Assembly (NCBI GenBank): GCA_016808115.1
Contig: JAEQBH010006858.1
Location: 1 to 64,000, forward strand
Direction: 5' to 3'
Source of the DNA: Tetrastigma voinierianum
Lineage: Eukaryota; Streptophyta; Magnoliopsida; Vitales; Vitaceae
Length of the DNA: 64,000 nt
Shown: positions 9,601-18,300 of the stretch, piece after piece
Layout of the letters: the number at the start of each line of letters is the position of its first letter
Numbering within the stretch: position 1 is the first letter of the stretch
The notes under the pieces: model-generated
The model's database searches: none
What the model saw: the letters and a program-made list of their open reading frames with translations, nothing else
Told to the model about the DNA's origin: nothing
Made by a program: the position numbers and the translations under genes

Positions 9601-11477
9601 AGATATGTGGCCATCTGCGGTCGGAAGCCTTGGTAATTGTGGTTTGACTTGACATCCCAACCGAATCAGAGCTCAAGTTAGGGGTCAGACTAAAGGATGC
9701 AGACTTTTGAGTTTGTTTTTCCTATGATATTGATGAAACAAGCCATGGGAATGACAAATAGATTATCTATGGTTTTGCAGAGAAAGATGCAAATATTCTA
9801 AATGTTATTATTCGTATCAAAGATGTGAAAATCGAGTTGCTACAATTTAAGAGAATCTCGATGGGATGGTTTGCTGAACGAAGTAGAGACGCTTTGTCAA
9901 GCTAATAAAATTTCAATTGTTAATATGGAAGACACAAGACCAAGACTAGTTCAATGAAGGTGGATGGACAAACGTGTCATAAACTATCATCATTAATGAG
10001 TGGAAATATTTTGTGAGGTATACCCAAAAAAACTATGACTTTATTTATTTCTTTAAATAAAGTTGTCTCAATATTTAATTAATTAATATTATTTTGTTAG
10101 GTTATCGACCAATTATACAAGAGATGAATCATCGTTTCTCTTAGTCGCACGGATTTACTTGATTAGATTGTATGTCTTTGATCCAAAGAATGATTCTCTA
10201 ATTTTGATATGGATAAGTTTGCATCTTGCTCGATCTTTATCCAAGATTTCACAAGTACCGGGCGCATTTCTTTCTCAGAAACTTCAATATTTTCTAGTGA
10301 TAAGGAGAATATGGTCGGTTCTTTAACGCGCAAGACTTTAAGTCTGGGGCGGCTAAGATGAAGTTAAACCATGAAAAGATATGAGTTTTTCCTACGCGAT
10401 CGCTTAACACCGTGGCATTACTACCGCTATGACAACATCCGCTGAAGAGACTTGCTATGAAAGTCGTGAAACCGAGTTTTAAGAAATAGAATGGGGATGA
10501 AAGGTTAATGACAGTTTAGTGGTATACATAGAAAAGGAGATATTTGATTCTATTGACAATGAACCTATTTTGAATCGTTTCAAAATATGGATAGTCGAAA
10601 TTCACTGACCTCACAAGACAAAACATAGTGTAGCTGACTTGTACTTTTTTCTATCCTTCAAGTTTAAACTTTTATTAATATAATTGTTCGCACTTCTTTA
10701 TTTCTATATATTGATATATTTTCAGAAAAATTAATTATTAGCGACCCACTCCCTCTCGAGTTTCGATCCGCCACCGTTGGTAAAGTAAAGGTCGAACTAA
10801 GCTCGTATACTAATAACAACTAAAATAAATATAAAGTAGATAAGAACTAAGATGTCAAAGGGATGTTGCATCTAATACAAATCAATTACACATTCACAAG
10901 CTTACCATAATCTTATGAAGCTAATCTAATGGAATGAAGGATGAAATGGAACAAACATTATCTGAAGGTATACCTGGCTGAGAAACACAATGCCTGACTG
11001 TTGGGAATTCAATATCCAAGCCCCATTAACTCCACTAAAAGCGTCCGCATTCCGATAGTGGAATTCCAAGAGAGAGGGGAAAAGCAAGAGCAAATTGGCG
11101 AGCGCCGGTAGGACCTCAGCAAACCATTTGGTGGATTCGACCGTAGACAACAGCTGAATGCCAATTGAAATCATCCGATTCCGAATTCTAGCAAAAAAAT
11201 TGTTCAAGAGAAATCAGAAGCGGAAGGTTACATCATCGAAGAAGAGGGCGTATCCATGAGAAGCAGAAGCGGAGAGGCGTTGGGAGGAGAGAGAAAGGAG
11301 TGGCGAGATCGTAAAATGGTATGAATAGAGCTCTCCGGATCGGGATTCCATTGCACCAGACTCCATGATTGCTTGGAGTGGCTCGATCACCCGCGATGGC
11401 CACCGCAATGATGATCCTTCTCGACTCAATACCTCCCAACATGGCGTGACGATCGCAAAGTCTTCCCGCTTCTCCAT
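421..11477 (-). CDS. PARG: Poly(ADP-ribose) glycohydrolase gene (PARG), exons scattered and incomplete
   Basis: PARG removes poly(ADP-ribose) chains from proteins after DNA damage. Six exons are recognisable in order on the minus strand: the N-terminus (MEKREDF...LRWPSRVIEPL), a second exon (STKWFAEVLPALANLLL and LNSQQSGIVFLSQ), DNEAIEVVGPERFSNYTG, a poorly conserved linker exon, VTGNWGIGAFGGDPEIKTTI, and the C-terminal WILSHKWTVGDLWDMLVEYS. All are characteristic of plant PARG. The region between FLSQ and DNEAIE should encode the catalytic GGG-x(6-8)-QEE signature; no such sequence was found between 8054 and 10973, where a hAT remnant lies. The exons after NYTG that should encode the arginine-rich core are also unrecognisable or missing. 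The gene may be a pseudogene, or assembly errors may hide exons. Identification is firm; intactness is doubtful. Confidence 0.85.
752..1030. repeat. MITE-like repeat, copy 1
   Basis: The left end carries CTCTGTTTGGAATTCG and the right end a matching inverted CCAAACATG, around an AT-rich core with GGAAAATATAA, ACTCATTTTATTTG and TTATATTTGATTT. The same core recurs at about 1390-1610, which marks a small non-autonomous family. Exact ends and target duplication were not resolved. Confidence 0.5.
1385..1612. repeat. MITE-like repeat, copy 2
   Basis: Shares the ordered blocks GGAAAATATAA, ACTTAATAAATTA, CAAACTCATTTTATTTG and GATTATATTTGATTT with the copy at 752-1030, in the same orientation. Both copies are in the last PARG intron. 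Terminal inverted repeats are not clear here. Confidence 0.45.
2794..2987 (-). CDS. PARG: PARG penultimate exon
   Basis: Contains VTGNWGIGAFGGDPEIKTTI and QWLATSQ, a hallmark of the PARG fold. The 3' splice site is CTATAG before TTCTGAAAGC and the donor is ACAG/GTGAC. Starting in the phase left by the 3582-3669 exon (TTT G/TT) the frame stays open for the whole 194 nt, supporting that junction. The first 30 or so residues are the poorly conserved acidic linker typical of this part of plant PARG. In metazoan PARG the glycine-rich GDP loop helps form the ADP-ribose pocket. Confidence 0.85.
3168..3517. mobile_element. MITE with TAGTTTTAAAAGG terminal inverted repeats
   Basis: TAGTTTTAAAAGG at the left end and CCTTTTAAAACTA at the right end are perfect 13-bp inverted repeats. 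Just inside are GGCAAAGGCACAAAGGCC and its counterpart GAGCCTAGGCGCACC. This arrangement is typical of hAT-type MITEs seen as AGGC-rich repeats in many plants. The flanks share only TAAAG, so no clean 8-bp target duplication is claimed. It lies in a PARG intron. Confidence 0.7.
3582..3669 (-). CDS. PARG: PARG linker exon (probable)
   Basis: Encodes LGGAETIEDSKFDGISRAIF and ends TTTG/GTGAGT, a good donor. The split codon joins in frame with the next exon (TTT G + TT CTG). The 5' acceptor is inferred as TTAG just upstream of TGTCGAG. The peptide itself is not conserved enough to identify alone; the assignment rests on position, phase and the acidic linker that precedes the GNWG block in plant PARG. 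Confidence 0.5.
3670..4500 (-). other. PARG intron sequence, nothing recognised
   Basis: AT-rich sequence with no supported coding match, tandem repeat or element terminus on either strand. The PARG exons expected here or just upstream, between NYTG and the acidic linker, were looked for and not found. Confidence 0.4.
5820..5965. repeat. TTGCTTGC tandem repeats with AAATGGTTTT/AAAACCATTT arms
   Basis: Runs of TTGC alternate with GAAAAATGGTTT and its inverted partner AAAACCATTTGCTT about three times. Each pair could form a short hairpin. It lies inside the LTR-like block. Confidence 0.6.
6549..6568. repeat. Near-perfect 20-bp palindrome
   Basis: GGGGTGTACCAGTACACCCC reads the same on both strands apart from the central pair. 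It is followed by further TGTACCGGTACACC-like half copies up to 6590. It is inside the LTR-like block; a role is unknown. Confidence 0.7.
7408..7880 (-). other. PARG intron sequence, nothing recognised
   Basis: AT-rich stretch between the LTR-like block and the DNEAIE exon. No coding match, repeat structure or element terminus was seen. Confidence 0.4.
7890..8053 (-). CDS. PARG: PARG exon with DNEAIEVVGPERFSNYTG
   Basis: The acceptor is a long pyrimidine tract ending GGCAG before ACAATGAGG. The frame reads DNEAIEVVGPERFSNYTG, a block shared almost residue for residue with plant PARG (DNEAIEIVGAERFSCYTG in Arabidopsis, from memory). After the glycine, where plants have YASSFRF...DKKAMDP, the reading LVCLCGLLIWQLKDMDQTG keeps only the KDMD part, so that stretch is mutated or misread. 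The clear part is 8002-8053; the lower limit is a guess. Confidence 0.75.
8054..9429 (-). other. PARG intron sequence lacking expected catalytic exons
   Basis: The exons between FLSQ and DNEAIE normally encode about 180 residues including the GGGSLSRGCVQEE catalytic loop. Nothing resembling that was found on the minus strand here. The stretch holds a (TG)n-(GA)n microsatellite and otherwise unremarkable AT-rich sequence. Confidence 0.45.
8881..8920. repeat. (TG)n(GA)n compound microsatellite
   Basis: About ten TG dinucleotides with one CG interruption, directly followed by seven GA units and a G run. An ordinary simple repeat within an intron. Confidence 0.95.
9430..10600 (+). pseudogene. 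hAT-superfamily transposase remnant (DUF4371 / zinc-finger MYM type)
   Basis: Read across frameshifts, the plus strand gives the ordered blocks of plant hAT transposases annotated as zinc finger MYM-type 1-like. They are KQAMGMTNRLSMVLQRK, a D-ANILNVIIRIKDVKIELLQ segment, WDGLLNEVETLCQANKISI (with indels), VIDQLYKR.NHRFS, LPVATTSAE, and near the end NDSLVVYIEKEIFDSIDNEP. The last two belong to the C-terminal dimerisation region. Stops and frameshifts interrupt every block, so it cannot make a protein. It lies opposite in strand to PARG, inside its second recognisable intron. The element ends were not defined. Confidence 0.75.
10601..10973 (-). other. PARG intron 2 sequence, 5' part
   Basis: Non-coding AT-rich sequence between the hAT remnant and PARG exon 2. 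The short GC-richer segment at 10740-10800 (CCACTCCCTCTCGAG) may be the edge of the inserted element. Confidence 0.35.
10974..11153 (-). CDS. PARG: PARG exon 2
   Basis: Frame: LLSTVESTKWFAEVLPALAN, then LLLLFPSLLEFHYRNAD, and NSQQSGIVFLSQ. Each matches plant PARG (KESKRWFDEIIPALASLLL; LLNSQQAGIVFLSQ in Arabidopsis, from memory). The acceptor is GGCATTCAG before CTGTTGTC and the donor is CAG/GTATAC. The exon begins on a codon boundary, in phase with exon 1. This is the N-terminal helical region that precedes the catalytic macrodomain. Confidence 0.88.
11232..11477 (-). CDS. PARG: PARG exon 1 with start codon
   Basis: Starts ATGGAGAAGCGGGAAGAC (MEKRED; Arabidopsis begins MENRED, from memory). 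It continues through SSLRWPSRVIEPLQAI and SASASHGYALFFDD to a donor GATGAT/GTAACC. The short intron to exon 2 is 78 bp, from 11154 to 11231, with GT-AG ends. Without splicing the frame hits a stop right after the junction, which supports the intron. The start is the first ATG and agrees with the family N-terminus. Confidence 0.9.
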
Positions 11478-11830
11478 ACTTTCTTCTTTCTACTGGTTGA
11501 AGAGAAGATGATTGGTTTTAGGAAATTCAGAATACTCTTCAACTCCGCCGAATCCCCGCTCTAAACAGCTTTGTACTAAAATAATACTTTTCTTTTTTTT
11601 TAAAAAAATACCAATAATTAATCCGATATAAGCTTTTTACTTTAAAATTTTAAGCAAATTATATTTGATGACCATGCTTAAATTTTTTTAAGTTAAAATC
11701 ATAATTACTAACTACTATTTTAACTCGATTACCTCCCTCATGTGGATAAGCAAGAGGGTAATTTTGTGTACCTCCGTGAGAGACTACGAACATACTACAT
11801 GGTGGTAATCAAAATTATTATCCGAAGGAG
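11478..11830. promoter_or_regulatory. PARG upstream region
   Basis: About 350 bp separate the PARG start codon from the LINE. The first ~100 bp upstream is mixed-composition sequence suited to a 5' leader; beyond it the DNA becomes AT-rich with A and T runs at 11577-11610. No single convincing TATA box could be chosen. The LINE is therefore very close to the PARG promoter. Confidence 0.35.
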
Positions 11831-12227
11831 GTTCTGTGAAAACAAGAGTTCACCATTCCCACCTACTACATGAGCTCTTTCCTAACCACCCCTTTTGTAG
11901 AAGAGCTTGAGAGGATGATGAACTCATTTTGGTGGGGTAAGAAACCTACTAGCAAGAGAAGGATAAAATGGATAAAATGGGACACTTTATGTATGAGAAA
12001 GGAGCATGGAGGTATGGGATTCCGGGATCTCCACTTCTTCAACCTTGCAATGTTGGGCAAACATGCTGAATTTTGTTCCTAACCCACATAATCAATACAA
12101 TGCATTAATCAAATCAAAATACATTCCTCAGTGAATTTATCGCCTCCAGGGGAATTTTCATCGCTCAATCGGGTTCAACTCGAGCTATACATGGAAGAGT
12201 ATATGGTCAACGCAATCCATCCTTAAA

Positions 12228-12809
12228 ATGGGGTGCAGGTGTCGTATAGGAAATGGAAAATCCATAAATGTTTGGCAGGACTTTTGGTTGAAAGATTGTT
12301 ACCAATTTACACTCCTCACTCCTATCGTGGAAGGCTTGGAAAACTTAATGCTTCAGGATCTGTTTATTCCAAGAACACGGGAATGGGACATAGAACTACT
12401 ACAAGAGCTTTCCTGCCCTAGAGATGTACAAGCTATAGCACAAACACTAGCTTCAACAACAAGGGGAGGGGATCAACTTATATGGCACTTCACAAAGAAT
12501 GGAATGTATTCGATAAAGTCAGGGTACAGACTTTCCTTTAGTGGTAGAGACCAGCATGTGTCCACAGGCAATCGGGGTAATTGGCTAACTATTTGGAATC
12601 TTAAACTACCCCCACGCGTTAAAATTTTCCTCTGGCGTGCATGCCTGGACTGCCTCCTCATTCTTGCTACCCTTCAAGGTAGAGGCATCCAACTTAACCC
12701 CCTTTGCCCTATATGCCTTCCAGCAACCAGAGTCCATAGCCATGCTCTCCTATCAGGTGGAAATGTCAAAGACCATCTTGCAAACTACAACCTTGATCCA
12801 GTAAAATAG
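12228..12809 (+). pseudogene. LINE ORF2 fragment: post-RT and zf-RVT region
   Basis: Open for 193 codons. It contains GNGKSINVWQDFWLKD, LIWHFTKNGMYSIKSGYRL and the zf-RVT signature LPPRVKIFLWRACL followed by CPIC. This cysteine/tryptophan-rich region lies between reverse transcriptase and RNase H in plant LINE proteins. After CPICLPATRVHSHAL the frame diverges from the expected ETVEHALF...W pattern and stops. Confidence 0.85.
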
Positions 12810-12892
12810 GCAGCAAGCTCCCTTGCAAACGTTATACTCACAAACTCCCCCCTTTTGAGTAAGGCACAGGTAAGCACATTAGCTACGATACT

Positions 12893-13555
12893 ATGGACGA
12901 TATGGAAGCAACAGATAAAGGTTTTGAATCCAGAGAAATCTTTCCACCTCTAGTGGCAGTCCAACAAAGTTTAGACTTTGTGAGCACTTGGAATTTGGTA
13001 AGAGATAACCATCCTCCCGACAACCCAACAAACTCATCAACCCCATGCCGATGGAGTAAACCTTGCCTAGGCCACCTTAAATGCAACATTAATGGCTCTC
13101 TCTTTCGGGAATCACTGCAAATGGGTGTCTACAGTTCATTAGGGACTATTAAATGGTGCTTAGTTCAAGCCTTTACCCGCATGACCTCGGGTTGTCCTGC
13201 TCTAAATGAGGTTGAAGCCCATGCTCTTAGAGAAGCTCTCCACTGGATCATACAATTGCAACTTGGCAATATCATTGTAGAAACGGACTGCAAAAATGTG
13301 GTGGACACCTTCCACTCCCACAAAGTCAACCTCTCGGAGTTTGGCTGTTTGATTGCTGATTGTAGGAGATTAGCTCCATTTGTAGAGAATTTAACACTCT
13401 CCTTTGCAAAGCGGCAAGCAAACTCAGCAGCTCATGCACTTGTAAGGGCTACCCAGTTTCATGCTAGTCCATCCTCCTGGTTAAAGGCTCCAACTTTCCT
13501 TGTGGATGCCCTAACCGATGTTCTTCTTATCGAAGTTATTTTATCTATCCCCTGA
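12893..13555 (+). pseudogene. LINE ORF2 fragment: RNase H domain (RVT_3 type)
   Basis: The central and C-terminal part reads KCNINGSLFRESLQMGVYSS, NEVEAHALREALHWIIQLQL, IIVETDCKNVVDTFHS and NLTLSFAKRQANSAAHALVR. These are the plant RNase H-like motifs of LINE and RVT_3 proteins: E in the E-A-x-A-L block, D in VETDC, and the N-x-x-A-H-x-L ending. The first catalytic aspartate (usually D-G in NVDG) is replaced by NINGS, which suggests an inactive domain. Confidence 0.85.
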
Positions 13556-13759
13556 TTTCCAAGCGGGTTCTTTTCAGAAAAAAACTAACTACGGTTTTAA
13601 CCACCAATTTAAGCATTATTTTCAGAACATTTTTGTGGGCCAGGCCAGGCCCTCGGGGTTCTCGGAGTGGTCTACTTTAGTGAAGTCCAACTGTCTGATC
13701 CATAGGGAATACACGATGGAACCCCACCTGAAAGAAGTAAACTTACAAGCGATTACCTG

Positions 13760-13764
13760 ATGCA
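13760..13764. repeat. Target-site duplication ATGCA, left
   Basis: ATGCA here is repeated at 16247-16251 on the far side of the solo LTR. Confidence 0.6.
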
Positions 13765-14424
13765 CCAAATTATATAGAAAATCCCACGACGGCTTAATCC
13801 CACGACCGACCTATCTTAATGTAGGTCATAACCCGCAACATACATAATAAGGGTCCTTGAGTTCAATACTAATATCGACATTCTAAAAGAGTATCTGAAT
13901 TTAGGGGTACACAAATAAAGATAAATAAGTCGATAAACCGAGACAGGTAGATGAGATAAAAATCTCTTGTAATTTGTAGCGAAAGAGCGGTGTTGAATGC
14001 ATTGCGGTAAAACCTATGGCCACTTTGGACTAGGAGCAATTTAAAAAAAAAGCAATAAATGTGAGATAATAAATCTCAGTAGTGGCATAATTTATAAAAA
14101 ATAATGTTTTTATTTTCGAACATTTCTTCTCTCGAAGACCTCCACGTCCACTCTTTTGTAAGGTTCCCGTTTGAAAACATTTCACAAAACCCTGACTTTA
14201 CCCCGAGTCTGACAATACAAATTCATGCTTCCAAAAATTTAGCAGACGCGATTTTTTAAGAAAATTATAACTTTAAATTGTTCCTGACCTAAAATTGAGC
14301 ATAAAGTATGTATAAGCATCATGTCGTAAAAATAATCATTAAAGTACCATAACCATAAATATTGAAATGGTTATACCTTAATCATAAACCAACAATGTAC
14401 CGTACCATATACCTATCATAAGCG

Positions 14425-14640
14425 AGTCGGAGTAAACCCGAGCCTCCGCGACAGTAGCGGCAGTAAACCTTAGGTTAAACCCAGGCCATCACGGGCAATA
14501 ATTCAACGCCGGGTAAACCGACCATCACGTGGCAACTAATAAACCTTGGGTAAAAACTTCGACCATCACGGCACTTAATAAACAACCGGGTAAACCCGAC
14601 CATCGTGGAAACTAATAAACCTTAGATGGCAGACATCACG
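14425..14640 (-). repeat. Tandem ~45-bp units inside the solo LTR
   Basis: Four to five imperfect units with GGTAAACCCGACCATCACG-like cores separated by AACTAATAAACC. Spacing is about 40-50 bp. Subrepeats of this kind are common in the U3/R part of long gypsy LTRs. Confidence 0.65.
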
Positions 14641-15906
14641 TGATGGAAATAATATATGTCGTTTCCTTACTTACATGTACCTTTCAACGATCTTGTATTA
14701 TAATCATTTCACAAAAATCTCAAAAATCTCTTTCTTAAAACAATAAGTTTTCAAAGTGGTTTTAAAACCTCAATCCATACTAACATATTCATGCACGAGG
14801 ACTCATCCATGAACTCGATGCTTCCAAATATTTAAAATGTTGATAAAAATCACACATGAAATGATAACTTGTTTTATATGAAAGCAGATCATTCTATTTA
14901 TACATAACTGACCATTCACGATCAAATGATATATATATTAAATAATTAACCATAATTATATACCAATATAATACCCCAGAAACATTTTAAAACATATAGA
15001 GCCTTTCCACGGGGCCTGGCGCTCGATCTGCCACTGCTTGAGGATCGTCTCGACTCGGCGTGGTGCAGTAATATAAATAAAACACCACTTAGAGCAATGA
15101 GTGAACCAACAACATTGGGATGCCCTGAAGGCCTTAACATAACCTTTAGAACTATGAAACCATCTAAATTGGACTCCGACAGGTTCAATTATACAGTGTG
15201 CCCTATAGAGCACATGCTTAAATTGGGGCTTTTAACTAGGAGCTAATTTCTGAGGGAATTGAGCGAGTGAATGTTCACCAAAACATCAATTTCACTAATC
15301 CATCTTCAATTTTGCCAAACTTGACCAGTGATACTCAATTTAAATCCAACCTTCATTAAATTACCTTAATGACTAAGTGAAGAAACTAAGCAAATGACGT
15401 TCAAGTTAAAATATGTATCGGCGACCAAGAGACAAAGGAACACATCGGTACCTTACCTTGGTCCAAGAGTTCTTTGTGGTGGTAGAAAAACTCGATCCCG
15501 ACAGTCGACTGACTTTGTTTTGTGTTATCTTTCCAAGCAGTGAGGGAATGCAAAAGGGACCACGGGAATGAGTTCAGAGGTCCAAAAATGGTGGGGGAGA
15601 GTGTGTCGCGATCACAGTGACAGAGAAATGAATGCATTCTATGTGTGTCAGTCGTCCGCCTCTGCAAATAGATCAGATAGGTCTGTGCCTGATCAGCCTC
15701 CTTGTGTTGTGCAGTCGTCCTCCTTCTCCCTGGTCAGCGCGTGTACAGTGGTGGTGGCGAGGTCGGCTCCCACGAATTTGAAACTGAACAACTTTGAAAA
15801 TGGGTGAAAACGACCCAGTTCGATTATTCCACGATTTTGGGAGTTTTTGCGGGTTTTGGAGCTCAAAATGAATGTTGAGTTTAGGGTTTCATTGTATAAG
15901 GCTAGG

Positions 15907-15914
15907 TTTATATA
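15907..15914 (-). promoter_or_regulatory. LTR TATA box
   Basis: On the minus strand CCTATATAAACC, followed 30-80 bp downstream by a leader rich in AAACCC. The equivalent place in the copies near 29450 and 31763 reads ATAAACC and TCTATAAACC. A retroelement promoter is inferred. Confidence 0.55.
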
Positions 15915-16246
15915 GGGCCTAAGTGGCTTCGGGTAAAAGCGAAACGACTTTGGATAGCATTTAAAAATCTGTTTGTTTGAACTCTCACGAGGTCATAACT
16001 TTTATCCATAGAGTGCGGATTTTGGCGTTAATGCGTCTATGGAACTGGTATCGACGAGGCTGAAATAGGTAATCTTAGTCGACAAAATTATTCATTCTTG
16101 AAAAGAGTAACTTTGGTCCATATACTAAGTGTTGGTCAAACACGGTCAATCTGATCAAACTTGAAGTCAAACTTGATTAAGCGTGTTAAAAAACTTGTAT
16201 TATTTAGATGCAGGGTATTGTAATTTTAGACTTGTATTTTTTCACA

Positions 16247-16251
16247 ATGCA
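16247..16251. repeat. Target-site duplication ATGCA, right
   Basis: Matches 13760-13764. Confidence 0.6.
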
Positions 16252-16780
16252 TTATTTTGGGATAAACTCCACCTTAAATACAGCACACTTTGTATCCACC
16301 GAATTAAAACTCTTCTAAGATGAAAATGACTTGTAATAGCATAATTAAATATTCTTTAAATTATTTGTTCTATCTTCTAGCCCATTTTCCATTAGTAATT
16401 AATCGTGATTTTTTTTGTCATTCTTCACCTGAAGTCAATCATCTATATTACGTTTGATCGTTTTTCTTTCTTAATAAATTGGTTTTTATGCAAAAATTTA
16501 GGTTTTAATTTATTTTTTTTCATGATTTTGACGCTGACTTATAATGGCTTCTTGTTGTATCGTCTTGGTACGACTGTTGGTTTTTTGTAATATTGTTGCG
16601 GCTTTTTCTAATGTATGGGTGATTTAGACAATAAAACATATTCGATTAGACGGAGACAACAAATCAAAGCATAGTTGTCAATATATTTGCGAGATGCAGG
16701 AATTTGTATTCTAGTCATTACATAGCGATTACCAAATGTGTAGGTTTAAATTAAATGATTATTATTACTCACATTAATGT
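16252..16780. other. Intergenic, nothing recognised
   Basis: AT-rich, T-run-rich stretch. The 61-codon open frame at 16405 is low-complexity hydrophobic and has no family features. Confidence 0.4.
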
Positions 16781-18300
16781 AACACCAGGAATTAGACCCT
16801 GGTAGTTTTTAATGATTTTGTAGTATAAGAAAAGTAAAATTTGTATTTTTCGGGATCTAAGTGCTAAAAGTGAAAAAGGATAAAGCCAAGATTAATACAA
16901 AAGCCAAGGTTATAAATTGGTAATTTGACATTAAGAACCCAAAGGTCATAACACAAGAAGATTACGTGCTAAGTTAGAAATTTAATAAGTTGGTTTGCAA
17001 ATAATAATAGAAAGATGAAGAGGCCTTATGCTTAAAATGAGAATTAAGTAAAAATAAAGATAAGGCCAAACATGGCCCTTATGAGGGAAAGACAAAATAT
17101 TTCATTTTTTTGGTGTGAGAAGAATAGGCTCACGATTGGGAGAAGAGAAGAGAAGAAAAAATCCGGGTTGGAAGATCTTTTTAGTTTGGAATTATGGAAT
17201 TCTTGTTTGAAATTTCTTATTCATGTTTGGAACTTTGGTTTGAAACTTTTGTATGGATTTATTTAGTTAGGAAAGACTTATATAACTAGTTATTTATCTT
17301 ACCGTTTTGGTTGGGAAAACACAACTCTTCGTATATTATGTTTTGGACAATTAAATCGTTGGATAGTTTGTTTTATTGAAGATTGAATTAAATAACAAGA
17401 GATATAACCTTTTGCGAAATATTGATTGATGCATTTAATTAAGTAATGATATATTGTTATTTTGGCTTCTTTGACGAGATTCTGATCTCTTGTTGATACC
17501 AGCTGCTCGAAATGACTTTAGATCAGGAGATCTTAAATCCATTCTTAAAAGTGAAGTGTGCCTAAATCAATTAAGACCGATGTGCTCAATAAATACAATC
17601 TTGGGATTAGAGTGTATAAATTAGATGGAAGTTAAATGTTTAGAAGTTGATCAGACTTTTCTGACTATTGTATTTATATTTGGGCAGACCAATTCAGATG
17701 AGAAGATGAACACTTTATAGATCATGAAGAACCTCTTTGACTTGTTTATTTTTGTTGTGAATTTTTAAATCTTGTTAGGCCTTTAATGCATGGGTTGGGT
17801 GATGACCTCTTCTGGTTCAAGTGGAACATTAATTCATTTGTGTGATCAATATATTGGAACAGTTGGAGATTGTTCTGATCATTGCATGACCATCCATTAT
17901 TGTGGTTGAATAAATTTATAAACACTATTAGCCATGGATGATATTATTATCTATTTTAATAGTTGATTGACACATTTTGTAAGTGTATTGCTAGTTTGAA
18001 TCCAATGATATATATTTAAAAAAATCTTAAAATTGGTAATATGGAATGGGTATAAGTAAAAACATTTTGATGGGTGAGTTTGGATTAAGATATCATTTAT
18101 AATTAACCTTTTTATTCTTTTGATGTGAATTATTTATAAATATCTTCTTTGGGTTCATACTCATGTTCTTAATTTCCCAGAGTAAATATTAGCAAAATCT
18201 GGTTGAAACTTTAGCATGAAAGATAATTTATAAGCATACTTTTTTTTTGTCAGATCATGAGGTGTCCTGAGCGGATCCATGCACACACGGAAGGCACATT
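16781..18300 (+). mobile_element. Possible gypsy-type LTR remnant
   Basis: Starts TGTAACACCAGGAATTAGAC, a form very common at the 5' end of long chromovirus LTRs. At 17130-17165 it has a purine-rich leader (GAGAAGAGAAGAGAAG) like those of the 3.8-kb LTRs. Near 18260 there is a TGTCCTGAGCGGATCC segment of the sort found before LTR ends. No internal domains, PBS or second LTR follow. The right limit is uncertain. Confidence 0.4.

Larger units (their letters stand above)
11830..13583 (+). mobile_element. 5'-truncated LINE (L1-type non-LTR retrotransposon)
   Basis: The conserved 3' half of a plant LINE ORF2 is present. The end of the reverse transcriptase domain (PTYYMSSFLTTPFVEELERM, MNSFWWGKK, HGGMGFRDLHFFNLAMLGK) is followed by IGNGKSINVWQDFW. 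Next comes a zf-RVT region (WHFTKNGMYSIKSGYR, LPPRVKIFLWRACLDCLL, CPIC). Last is a plant-type RNase H domain (CNINGSLF, NEVEAHALREALHW, IIVETDCKNVVDTFH, FAKRQANSAAHAL). The catalytic core of the polymerase and the endonuclease are missing. Stops near 12080 and 12810 break the frame. It ends in a short A run at 13577-13583; this agrees with 5' truncation during target-primed insertion. Confidence 0.9.
13765..16246 (-). mobile_element. Solo LTR, family X (gypsy-like)
   Basis: A 2482-bp block bounded by ATGCA on both sides, with no internal coding region, fits a solo LTR left by recombination. On the minus strand it begins TGTGAAAAAATAC, has TATATAAA at 15914-15907 within CCTATATAAACC, a GC-rich leader, and many alternating TTTATTAGT and GATGGTCGGGTTTACCC units near 14430-14630. 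Its last bases are TTTGG rather than the usual CA. The same LTR recurs at 1-418, 29154-30035 and 31478-32518. The family is assigned by LTR character only; no internal domain links it to a lineage. Confidence 0.7.

Noticed and set aside
10054..10330. Plus-strand open stretch as an independent gene
   Set aside because: Its blocks fit the hAT transposase order on either side, so it was merged with that remnant.
15568..15807. 79-codon plus-strand open frame in the solo LTR
   Set aside because: It lies in the GC-rich LTR leader, is absent from the other copies and has no family features.
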